Assembly (NCBI RefSeq): GCF_014647055.1
Contig: NZ_BMOL01000041.1
Location: 1-7,329, forward strand
Length of the DNA: 7,329 nt
Reading direction: 5' to 3'
Source: Deinococcus aerolatus
GTDB taxonomy: Bacteria > Deinococcota > Deinococci > Deinococcales > Deinococcaceae
The notes below the pieces were generated by a model, which worked only from the letters and a program-made list of their open reading frames with translations, was not told the DNA's origin and ran no database searches. Positions 1 through 6,027 of the stretch are shown in pieces. The position numbers and the translations under genes are program-made. The stretch's first letter is position 1. Each line of letters opens with the position of its first letter.

Positions 1-41
1 CGACCCTTAACACGTTCAGGGATTTCCCGTCCAGCACAACC

Positions 42-467
42 TCAACTCGAAGATGTCCGGTACAGAGAGATGTCAGTTAAGCAGTCCTGTGCGCTATGCA
101 GGAAGTGGGGCTGGCCGGTCTGGTGGTGGGCGTGCAGCGGGGTCAGGTTAATGCCGACCAGCCCGTGTGTCAGGGCGAAGTCCATCGGGGCGGCAGCCTG
201 TTGCGCGAAGGTTTGATCTTTCAGGGCCAGGGCGGCGATGAAGTTCAGCAGGGTGAGGCCGCTGCTGCCGAAGTGCAGGCTGCGCGAATGCCGCTGCGTG
301 GCGGCGTACTGCTCCATGGGCGCCGCATCAAGGTCACTCACCAGAGTCTTCGGCAGTGGAAATGGAACATCGAGTGTGCACCGTTCCTGACGGGGGTGCG
401 TCAGGGTCCGCGGATCAAAGCATGGGCTGTGGAGGGCCGCGGACAAGTTCAGAGCCGGAATCGACAT
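42..467 (-). CDS. Hypothetical protein, 141 aa
   Basis: I do not recognise this protein. It has no signal peptide, membrane segment or catalytic motif that I can see. It is read as real because the second half uses the GC-rich codon pattern of a genuine gene (runs of CTG, GCC, TTC, ATC, GGC), whereas the overlapping plus-strand frame has the Arg/Gly/Val-rich look of a shadow. It ends in a Thr-Ser-Ser-Ser tail. The ATG at 465-467 has an AGAGG immediately before it with almost no spacer, so the start is uncertain; Met50 is an alternative. It follows the 169-aa gene after a 36-nt gap on the same strand and could be co-transcribed with it. Codon use is less typical in the first 45 codons, so the true N-terminus may be shorter. 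Confidence 0.5.
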   Translation of the reverse strand: MSIPALNLSAALHSPCFDPRTLTHPRQERCTLDVPFPLPKTLVSDLDAAPMEQYAATQRHSRSLHFGSSGLTLLNFIAALALKDQTFAQQAAAPMDFALTHGLVGINLTPLHAHHQTGQPHFLHSAQDCLTDISLYRTSSS

Positions 468-503
468 CCTCTTACAGGAACTCAGGACACCGACGCAGCG
501 CCG

Positions 504-1013
504 TCAGGAGGACACGGGCGCTTCGTGCGGTGTCTCGAACACGATGACATCGCGGACGGGCATCTCTTCCGGAATGTCCCCCGCGCCGTCCCTGGACCTG
601 TCCCCGTCGCGCCCGGCGGTGAGCACAACATTGCGGAGGTCGCGGAGGAGCGTGAGCACCGTATGCGCGGCGCCGGAAAGGTCGCTGAGTTGCCCCGCGC
701 TGAGCTTCGTGAGGTCGATCTTGTCGGCGTCCTTCTTGAACACGATGCCCATGATGTAGTTCGCCCGCTCCCGGGTCAGGGCGCGCATGCAGATTCCCTT
801 GCCGTCGTACAGCGGCTCACCCGTGGTGACCGAATAGGTGTGACCGGTCTCGGTGGTTAGGGTGAAGCCTTCGAGAGCAGCCACACGGTTGATCTTCCAC
901 GGCTTGCCCTGGCGCTCGATGCAGACCATACCACCGACGTGGTAGCCAGCGATCTCATCTAGGTTGTCAATGACGTCAAGGATGTGCATCTTCTCCTGGG
1001 GGCTCATGGGCAT
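504..1013 (-). CDS. Hypothetical protein, 169 aa
   Basis: A cytoplasmic-looking protein of unknown function. It lacks a signal peptide and membrane segments. Residues 1-90 are mixed alpha/beta in character and include an Asp-rich segment near the N-terminus (DVIDNLDE) and a strand-like stretch ending in a Thr/Gly-rich turn. Residues 95-135 look helical (LSAGQLSDLSGAAHTVLTLL). The last 35 residues are charged and probably flexible. The start is ambiguous: the first ATG at 1011-1013 has no clear Shine-Dalgarno sequence. AGGAG lies just before the ninth codon, but only 3 nt from it, so initiation at Met9 (MHILDV) is possible but poorly spaced. It is divergent from the secretion locus to its right and followed closely by the 141-aa gene, so it may be the first gene of a two-gene unit. 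No family assignment is offered. Confidence 0.75.
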   Translation of the reverse strand: MPMSPQEKMHILDVIDNLDEIAGYHVGGMVCIERQGKPWKINRVAALEGFTLTTETGHTYSVTTGEPLYDGKGICMRALTRERANYIMGIVFKKDADKIDLTKLSAGQLSDLSGAAHTVLTLLRDLRNVVLTAGRDGDRSRDGAGDIPEEMPVRDVIVFETPHEAPVSS

Positions 1014-1337
1014 GATGGCAGTGTATGCAAGTTCATTTGCAGAGGACTGACAGCCGGGAATCTAATTGGGTGGCATCCCACACTGTTGTGCTAGGTTGTC
1101 TATCCATGCTGGCGGTCTCCGGGTAAGGTTTCTGTCAGCGCTGCGGGCGCACTCTGGGTCAGCTCTCGGCCGGATGTCCGGCTCCCAAGAGCTTCAAGGC
1201 AACGTTGACGCTCACCTTCCGTTCGGGCACCTGAGGTGAGTCGAGTTTGTGGTGCGACCGACCTTGAATAATGGTGTGCTCTGGCACGCCGTTTCCCAGG
1301 TGCAGGTCTCACGTATTCAGGACGCCCCTGGAGTGCT
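1014..1337. other. Divergent intergenic region with leader of the usher-like gene
   Basis: This 324-nt gap separates two divergent units. Its left part (1014-1160) holds only a weak plus-strand promoter candidate: TTGCAG at 1037-1042, 18 nt, then TCTAAT at 1061-1066. I see no clear promoter for the minus-strand gene. The right part carries the structured element at 1161-1268. It is followed by a 7-bp hairpin (GGTGTGC at 1273-1279, loop TCTG, GCACGCC at 1284-1290, one G-T pair) and then GTTT. Small open frames crossing the gap look like shadows. Confidence 0.5.
1161..1268 (+). promoter_or_regulatory. Structured leader element, copy A (candidate cis-regulatory RNA)
   Basis: Copy A of a two-copy element, 70 nt upstream of the usher-like gene. 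In order: AGCTCT (1161-1166); a hairpin GCCGG/CCGGC (1169-1173 with 1178-1182, loop ATGT); an outer closing pair TTCAAGG (1193-1199) with CCTTGAA (1262-1268); a 7-bp stem CTCACCT (1211-1217) with AGGTGAG (1234-1240). That stem has a 16-nt loop ending in the conserved TTCGGGCACCTG (1222-1233), followed downstream by the conserved GTGGTGCGACCG (1249-1260). Within these blocks CGG-GCACC can pair with GGTGC-GA-CCG, giving an H-type pseudoknot. Copy B at 5120-5231 has the same architecture with compensatory stem changes. It matches no riboswitch consensus I can recall. RNA function is inferred; ligand or binding protein is unknown. Confidence 0.7.
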
Positions 1338-4127
1338 GTGAAGTCACCGCTGTTCCTTACCGCCATGCTCCGCCTCGGGACGTCTGCTGCGCCTATCCTG
1401 GCAGTGGCAGCTCTGCTGTTCGGGACGGCCGTACACGCCCAGGGGAGCCCATTAATGCGCCAGCTGCCGTTACCGGCGAGCGGTGAGGTCACCACGGTCC
1501 TGGCCCTGGGGCCGGCCTATGACGGTCAGGCGCTGCACTTCAAGCTGCTCGGCTGGCGGGCCATGAAGGGCGCCACCGGCGAGGGCACCCCACCAGGCTG
1601 GCGGGTGACCTACCCGTCGGCGCTCGCGGCGGGTGGGGAGGCGATCCTTCCGCTCTCGGTCGCGGGCCCCAGCGGCGCGGTGGCGCGCGACCTGACCCTG
1701 ATCTTTCAGGTGGACGGGCAGCCCGGGACAACCATCGAGGTGCTGGTCTCCTGGCCGCGCGTTGCGCGACTGGAAGCGCGCGCTCTCCCTGAACTCCGTA
1801 CCTTGCCGGGCGCACCCCTGCAGGTACCGCTGGTGATCCGGAACACCGGCAACGTCGCGGCGCTCGCGAGTGTGACGGCCCAGGGCGCCGACATCAAGGC
1901 CCTGCCGGTCAGCGTGCCACCGGGCGGAGAGGCCACCCTGACGCTGCTGGTTCCCTCCGTGGACAGCGAGCGACAGGTGAGGCTCACGGTGAGCGGCGGT
2001 ATGAAAGACGTCGTGATGCACGTACGGCTGCTCGGTTCCAGACCGCGCGGAGCGGGCTTTGGCCTGACCGTGCGCGCTGGAGCCACGGTGAGCGCCGGCG
2101 ACGGGCAGGCTCATCTCGATGCCGGTGTGCTGTCCATCGAGGGGCTGCTCAGCCCGGTCACGTCGCTGCGGGCCTCCATCGCGCGCACAGGCAGTGAAGT
2201 CAAGCCGACGCTCTCTATCGCCCACCGCAATACTCGAGTGGACTATGGCGGAGCGCCCACGGCCAACGTCGCGGGCAGCGTGGGCACCGGCCTGTACCTC
2301 AGCCAGGAGTTCGGCCCCTATGGCCCGATACGCAGGGTGCAGGTGGCCGCTGCACTCCCGCAGGACAACGGCACGACCGCGGCACGGGTCGGCCTGGGTG
2401 TGTCCAGCCAGTTCGGCGCGGCCACAGTGCAGGCCAGGGCGAGCGTCAGCGTGCACGGCGACGACCCGGCCGTGGCCGTTGAGGGCAGCGCCGGACACGT
2501 GAGTGCCGCGGTGCAGGTCACGCCCCAGCGTGATACCCGCTGGGGCGTGACGGCCGGATACGTGACGCCGCACCTCAGCCTCAGGGCGGGCGCTCAGCAG
2601 CGGGAGGTAGGGCTCGACGGATGGGGGGAGGCGAGGGGTGACGTCACGCTCGGCGGCACGCCCACCCGCTTCGGTGTCCGCGCGGACGTCCGGGACAGCG
2701 CCTGGAACAGCGTGACGCTCAGCGCCCAGACCGACCACTTGCGGCTGTCCATGCGGGCAGGCGCGGATGCCAGCCAGTGGCTCGACGCCCGCAGCACCTT
2801 CAGCGTGGGGGCCATCCGCTCGCAGCTCGGCGGCAGCGTCACCCTCGATCACTGGGCCTTCAGGAGTGCCCAGGCCGACGTCAAGATGAAGACCACCGTC
2901 CGCAGCGCACAGCTCGAGGCGGCCGCGAATGCGCAGTTCACCCCGGCGGGCCTGAGCGGCGTCAACTACACCGCGGCCGTCAGCGCGCCAGGCGGGCCGG
3001 CCGACCTGAAGCTGAGCGCCGCGGGCACCAGCGCCGGCGCTCTCGATCTCGGGATCGCCGCGGTCTTTCACGGCACGCTCCCCAGCGGTCAGTGGAAGGT
3101 CGAGCCCAACCTCGTGGTGCTGGGCGTGCTCGCGGCACCCAGGACCACCGCGGGCGTGACCGCCTCTTACGACACCTACTCCGGCTGGCATGGCCTGGTC
3201 GGTATCAGTGCCCCTCTCAGCGGCCCCGGCAGCGTCCGGGTCAGGGCCGGGCTCTCGTACCAGCTCTTCGTGCCCACCGGCGAGGCGCTCGCCGAGCAGC
3301 TCGCCGGCCCCGATCCCACCCGCCGCACGGTGCGCGTGATCCTGCAGGAAGATGGCCGCGCCATTCCTCTGGCCGGCGCGCGGGTGAAGGGCTGCGGCCA
3401 GGACGCGACGACCGACGCGCAGGGCATGGCGACGCTGCGCGGCTTCCGGGGCAGCTGCCCAGTGAGCCTCGACGCGGGCAGCCTGCCGGATGGAACGACA
3501 GCCGCCATAGCGCGCATGGACGTGGCTCCGGGCGCGGATCAGACCATGGCGGTGCTGCCCCTAGGACAGCTGCGTGGGCAGGTGACCTACGTGGATCCGC
3601 AGAGCGGCGAGGTCGTCGCGGACGGCCCCGAGCGCCAGGTCACTGTGACCGTCAGCGGCCCGGTGCAGACCTTTACCCGCGCGCAGCTGCCGGGCGGCCA
3701 CTTCGAACTGCCGCCCCTGCCCGCGGGAACCTATCAGCTCTCGGTCGAGGACCGCCCGCCGGTGACGGTGACCCTGACGCGCGCCGGCGCGACCGTGCAG
3801 CTCCAGGTGCCCGGCGCACCACGGGTCGTGCTGGATCCCAGCAAGGTCACGCCGCCAGTGCGGCTGGCGTGGACGTCGCCCCTGGTGACCGCGGGCACCG
3901 CGGCAGGCTTGCAGGTGTCCTCGCCGGCACAGATTACCAAGGTGACGGTCAGCGTGCTGGGGGTGCAGACCACCATCCCGGCCCCCTCGGATCAGAGCGC
4001 GCCGTGGCCCGTCGGCGTGCCCACGCCCGCCACCGTGGACGGCCTGCAAAACGTGACCGTCGAGGTGCACTTCGCCGATGGCAGTGTGGCCCACCGCACC
4101 CTCCAGCTGGTGGTGACCCCGCCGTGA
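1338..4127 (+). CDS. Usher-like secreted beta-rich outer envelope protein, 929 aa
   Basis: Probably an outer-envelope assembly or anchoring protein. The start is GTG at 1338 with CTGGAG four bases upstream; ATG at codon 10 is an alternative and keeps the signal peptide. A Sec signal peptide ends at about residue 35 (AVHA before QG). Residues 36-140 and 150-235 look like two Ig-like domains, the second with the VIRNTGN motif typical of NEW3/CARDB-type folds. Residues about 236-650 are alternating polar/hydrophobic strands with Gly/Ala turns, like a transmembrane beta-barrel. Residues 662-725 resemble a carboxypeptidase-regulatory or usher C-terminal fold (GARV, TDAQG, then LRGF). They hold the only two cysteines, C686 and C707. 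A second such domain spans about 744-825 and a final Ig-like domain 828-929. Length is near that of fimbrial ushers (about 800-900 aa), but I see no canonical usher N-terminal domain. It heads the locus, 143 nt before the chaperone-like gene. The usher role is inference; a surface adhesin or scaffold is the alternative. Confidence 0.85.
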   Translation: MKSPLFLTAMLRLGTSAAPILAVAALLFGTAVHAQGSPLMRQLPLPASGEVTTVLALGPAYDGQALHFKLLGWRAMKGATGEGTPPGWRVTYPSALAAGGEAILPLSVAGPSGAVARDLTLIFQVDGQPGTTIEVLVSWPRVARLEARALPELRTLPGAPLQVPLVIRNTGNVAALASVTAQGADIKALPVSVPPGGEATLTLLVPSVDSERQVRLTVSGGMKDVVMHVRLLGSRPRGAGFGLTVRAGATVSAGDGQAHLDAGVLSIEGLLSPVTSLRASIARTGSEVKPTLSIAHRNTRVDYGGAPTANVAGSVGTGLYLSQEFGPYGPIRRVQVAAALPQDNGTTAARVGLGVSSQFGAATVQARASVSVHGDDPAVAVEGSAGHVSAAVQVTPQRDTRWGVTAGYVTPHLSLRAGAQQREVGLDGWGEARGDVTLGGTPTRFGVRADVRDSAWNSVTLSAQTDHLRLSMRAGADASQWLDARSTFSVGAIRSQLGGSVTLDHWAFRSAQADVKMKTTVRSAQLEAAANAQFTPAGLSGVNYTAAVSAPGGPADLKLSAAGTSAGALDLGIAAVFHGTLPSGQWKVEPNLVVLGVLAAPRTTAGVTASYDTYSGWHGLVGISAPLSGPGSVRVRAGLSYQLFVPTGEALAEQLAGPDPTRRTVRVILQEDGRAIPLAGARVKGCGQDATTDAQGMATLRGFRGSCPVSLDAGSLPDGTTAAIARMDVAPGADQTMAVLPLGQLRGQVTYVDPQSGEVVADGPERQVTVTVSGPVQTFTRAQLPGGHFELPPLPAGTYQLSVEDRPPVTVTLTRAGATVQLQVPGAPRVVLDPSKVTPPVRLAWTSPLVTAGTAAGLQVSSPAQITKVTVSVLGVQTTIPAPSDQSAPWPVGVPTPATVDGLQNVTVEVHFADGSVAHRTLQLVVTPP

Positions 4128-4270
4128 TGTGAGCCACAGAAGCCACGCCGGATGGGACAGGCCCGGCGCGGCCGCCGCCCGACCTCTCCTGTCGTCGCGC
4201 CCTCAACCCACACACCTGTAGCACTTTCTCCTTCCCCTCTTGCTGCGGCCATGCCGCCAAGGAGTTCCCA

Positions 4271-5050
4271 ATGACCAAGTACCTGATCACCCTTGCCCTG
4301 TTGGCCTGCGCCAGCAATGCCCTCGCCGACCTGAACGTCAGCGGTCCTCGTGACCTGAACCTCAAACCGGGTGAGGCCCGCAGCGTGGACTACCTGCTCA
4401 CCAACACCGGCGACGCGCCCGTGAGGGCCACCGTCTTCTTCAACGACTACATCCAGGGCCCCGACGGATCGCTGTCGCATGTACCGGCCCGCAGCCTGCC
4501 GCAGAGCCTCTTCCGGGTCGCCAGCTTCCCGAACCGCGATTACCTGATTCCGGCCAAGAGCAGCGTGGTGGTTCCGCTCAAGGTGCAGGTGCCCGCGGAA
4601 GCCCTCGGCGGGTACTGGGGGGTCATCGGCGTGGACTCCGAGGCGGCAGCCGCCAGCGGGGCCAAGAACAGCGTGGGCATCCGGGTACGCTACGCGATGG
4701 TGACCGCCCTGACGGTGGACGGGCGCAGCAAGCACGCGCTGAGCATTCAGAACCTCGTGAGCGGCAAGGACAAGGCCGGCAAGCCCACCCTGAACCTGAC
4801 GGTCGCCAACGACGGCAACACCTACGAGCGCTACGACCTGAAGGTCGTGTTCCAGGTTCCCGGTGGAAAGCCAGTGGAGGTCACGAAGCCGATGGTGATC
4901 CTGCCAGGCGTGACCATTGACCTCGCGCTGGACGTGCCGAGCACGCTGCCAGCGGGCACCTACGCGGTTTTCGCAGTGGCGACAGCGGCCACTGGCGAGC
5001 GCGGTGAAGCGGTGGGATCGCTGACCGTCCCGGCGGCCACAAAGCCGTGA
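4271..5050 (+). CDS. Periplasmic two-Ig-domain protein, chaperone/DUF916-like, 259 aa
   Basis: Likely a periplasmic beta-sandwich protein that binds or holds the secreted subunits. The start ATG is supported by AAGGAG at 4259-4264, six bases upstream. The signal peptide has KYLITLALLACASNALA and a probable cut after ALA at residue 19. Cys13 lies in a LLAC context, so a lipoprotein is a weaker alternative; it is the only Cys. Residues 20-140 form an Ig-like domain with KPGE, a YLLTNTGD strand and GGYWGVIGV (113-121), the pattern seen in COG1470/DUF916-like proteins. Residues 145-255 form a second Ig-like domain (LNLTVANDGN, then LPAGTYAVFAVA). Two tandem Ig domains after a signal peptide also describe PapD chaperones and the WxL-interacting proteins of Firmicutes, but I see no PapD signature. 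Same strand as the usher-like gene and probably co-transcribed, although the 143-nt gap could hold its own signals. No strong terminator follows it. Confidence 0.88.
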   Translation: MTKYLITLALLACASNALADLNVSGPRDLNLKPGEARSVDYLLTNTGDAPVRATVFFNDYIQGPDGSLSHVPARSLPQSLFRVASFPNRDYLIPAKSSVVVPLKVQVPAEALGGYWGVIGVDSEAAAASGAKNSVGIRVRYAMVTALTVDGRSKHALSIQNLVSGKDKAGKPTLNLTVANDGNTYERYDLKVVFQVPGGKPVEVTKPMVILPGVTIDLALDVPSTLPAGTYAVFAVATAATGERGEAVGSLTVPAATKP

Positions 5051-5079
5051 CGCAAACAGTGCAATATAAAGATGAGCAA

Positions 5080-5108
5080 TTGCTTTGAAAGTGATTAAAT
5101 CGTAAGAA
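5080..5108 (+). promoter_or_regulatory. Candidate promoter of the subunit operon
   Basis: TTGCTT (5080-5085), a 17-nt AT-rich spacer and TAAGAA (5103-5108) fit a housekeeping sigma promoter. An overlapping alternative uses TTGAAA (5085-5090). Predicted transcription would start near 5115-5120, right at the AGCTCT that opens structured element B. The 10-nt palindrome AGCAATTGCT (5075-5084) overlaps the -35 region and could be an operator. Confidence 0.5.
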
Positions 5109-5119
5109 TAGCTACGCTA

Positions 5120-5231
5120 AGCTCTGTTTACCGATTGGGCAACACCCAGCGGGTTGGAAGGCAAAGAAGTTCGTTCTGTATTCGGGCACCTGGAACGAAT
5201 GGAGCTAGTGGTGCGACCGGTCTGGCCTTGA
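5120..5231 (+). promoter_or_regulatory. Structured leader element, copy B (candidate cis-regulatory RNA)
   Basis: Copy B of the element at 1161-1268, in the leader of the subunit genes. In order: AGCTCT (5120-5125); a small hairpin TGGG/CCCA (5136-5139 with 5145-5148); closing stem AAGGC (5158-5162) with GCCTT (5225-5229); a 7-bp stem TTCGTTC (5170-5176) with GAACGAA (5193-5199) and a 16-nt loop. The loop ends in TTCGGGCACCTG (5181-5192), and GTGGTGCGACCG lies at 5208-5219. Loop length and the 15-nt spacing between the two conserved blocks equal those of copy A, while the stem sequence differs at five positions with pairing kept. The two blocks can form the same pseudoknot. The likely transcription start lies just before it, so the element would sit at the extreme 5' end of the mRNA. 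Confidence 0.7.
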
Positions 5232-5328
5232 TTCTTTCCCGCAGTCTTTGCAGATGTACAGCCGCCTGAGGCTCACCATCAGCAAGTTCTGTGCGCGGAC
5301 GGGCATCGTCCAGCAAAACTCTAAGCGC

Positions 5329-5354
5329 GGACTTCTCGCACCATGCGGAGGTCC
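5329..5354 (+). promoter_or_regulatory. Strong hairpin upstream of the major-subunit ribosome binding site
   Basis: GGACTTC (5329-5335) pairs with GAGGTCC (5348-5354) through one T-G pair. After a single bulged T the stem continues with CGCA/TGCG around a three-base loop CCA. It ends 12 nt before AGGAG (5367-5371). A run of C rather than T follows, so it is not a standard intrinsic terminator. It could stabilise the mRNA or act as part of a regulatory platform for element B. Confidence 0.55.
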
Positions 5355-5378
5355 CCCCGTTCACTCAGGAGAACCACC

Positions 5379-5954
5379 ATGACCCACAGCAAGAAGTTCG
5401 TTACCGCCATCGTTGCCCTCGCCCTCAGCTCCAGCGCGTTCGCCGTCACTAGCTCCCCGACGGACTCCTTCACCGCCGGTGCCAGCGCTCCTACTCCTAC
5501 TGTCAGCGTCTTTGTGATGAGCGACGGAGACACGGAGATGACAACAACCTACACGATCGGCCAGGCCAACAGCGATGACTACACGTACCCGACCGAGGCA
5601 TTCGCCATCAAATTCGCGTATGACAACGCCACCAACCTGGGCCTGAGCATCGCGTCGTCCACGCTAGTGGACGGCTGGAGCCTGGCGTACAAGTACACCT
5701 CTTACACCGCAGGTGCAGCCAACATTAACGTTGGCACCAACCTGTCGTTGGGCGCAATCGGCGGCATGGTTGCGGCCAACGGTAACAGCTCTACCGGAAC
5801 GTATGCGTCAGCAGTCGCTGCCTCTACATCAGCCTTCGCTAAAGTTGACGCCGATTTCACCAACGCCACCATGTTCAAGATTGGTGCGAAGTCCACTAAC
5901 ACCACTACTAGCACCTTGAGCGCCACCGTCACCATCACTGCCACCGTTAACTAA
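5379..5954 (+). CDS. Secreted Thr/Ser-rich small protein, probable major fibre or coat subunit, 191 aa
   Basis: Probable exported structural subunit. The start ATG at 5379 is chosen because AGGAG lies at 5367-5371 with a 7-nt spacer; the in-frame ATG 36 nt upstream is buried in a hairpin. The signal peptide ends after residue 22 (SSAFA before VTSS). The mature protein is about 169 aa, has no cysteine and is rich in Thr, Ser, Ala and Asn. An 18-residue Pro/Thr/Ser extension (23-40) precedes the conserved core TVSV (41-44). The core has YTIGQ, a single Trp (W100, in GWSL) and a C-terminal strand TVTITATVN. It is a paralogue of the next protein. Its GC content is visibly lower than the neighbouring genes, in part because of the Thr/Asn/Lys composition. 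The W-S-L motif recalls WxL proteins and the terminal strand recalls pilus subunits, but neither family is shown. No SCPU-type cysteines. Confidence 0.88.
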   Translation: MTHSKKFVTAIVALALSSSAFAVTSSPTDSFTAGASAPTPTVSVFVMSDGDTEMTTTYTIGQANSDDYTYPTEAFAIKFAYDNATNLGLSIASSTLVDGWSLAYKYTSYTAGAANINVGTNLSLGAIGGMVAANGNSSTGTYASAVAASTSAFAKVDADFTNATMFKIGAKSTNTTTSTLSATVTITATVN

Positions 5955-5966
5955 CCCCAACTCAGG

Positions 5967-6006
5967 GAAGTCGGGAGAAGGTGCCTTCGCGCCCTCTCCC
6001 GACTTC
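5967..6006 (+). terminator. Long intercistronic hairpin, attenuator or terminator
   Basis: GAAGTCGGGAGA (5967-5978) pairs perfectly with TCTCCCGACTTC (5995-6006), 12 bp. The interior adds a 5-bp stem GGTGC/GCGCC around CTTC. It lies 12 nt after the stop of the 191-aa gene and 21 nt before the start of the 159-aa gene. The sequence after it, GTATTCACC, has no real T-run, so termination is probably partial. It would favour the first subunit over the second, either by attenuation or by protecting the upstream mRNA from 3' decay. Confidence 0.65.
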
Positions 6007-6027
6007 GTATTCACCTAAGGTGATCCC

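Larger units (their letters stand above)
5051..5378 (+). other. Subunit operon promoter and long structured leader
   Basis: This 328-nt gap has no credible gene. It begins with an AT-rich island (about 5055-5115) that stands out from the GC-rich surroundings and holds the best promoter in the window. The structured element copy B follows at 5120-5231. The rest (5232-5378) has a 5-bp hairpin (GGACG 5297-5301, CGTCC 5307-5311), two copies of GCGCGGAC (5293-5300 and 5325-5332), and a strong hairpin at 5329-5354. It ends in the ribosome binding site of the 191-aa subunit. An in-frame ATG at 5343 lies inside that last hairpin and is not the likely start. Confidence 0.6.

Noticed and set aside
1..60. 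Minus-strand fragment reading VEVVLDGKSLNVLRV off the left edge, reminiscent of transposase DGK motifs
   Set aside because: Too short, preceded in frame by a stop, and no further family signal; not enough to call a mobile element.
96..860. 254-codon plus-strand open frame over the two minus-strand genes
   Set aside because: Arg/Gly/Val-rich composition typical of an antisense shadow in GC-rich DNA; the opposite strand has better codon use and more natural protein composition.
1470..3191. 573-codon minus-strand open frame opposite the 929-aa gene
   Set aside because: His/Arg/Gly-rich antisense product without recognisable domains or a ribosome binding site.
2777..4132. 451-codon plus-strand open frame inside the 929-aa gene
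   Set aside because: Extremely Arg/Gly/Ala-rich out-of-frame product; a shadow of the usher-like gene, which has a signal peptide and coherent domains.
4146..4168. Inverted repeat CGCCGG/CCGGCG after the usher-like gene as a terminator
   Set aside because: Only 6 bp, 11-nt loop and no T-run; short GC palindromes are common by chance here.
5120..5231. c-di-GMP, SAM, TPP, cobalamin, fluoride or ydaO riboswitch
   Set aside because: None of the conserved cores I know for these classes is present in either copy.
5343..5378. Upstream in-frame ATG for the 191-aa subunit
   Set aside because: It would place Arg-rich residues before the signal peptide, lies in a hairpin, and the ATG at 5379 has AGGAG at ideal spacing.
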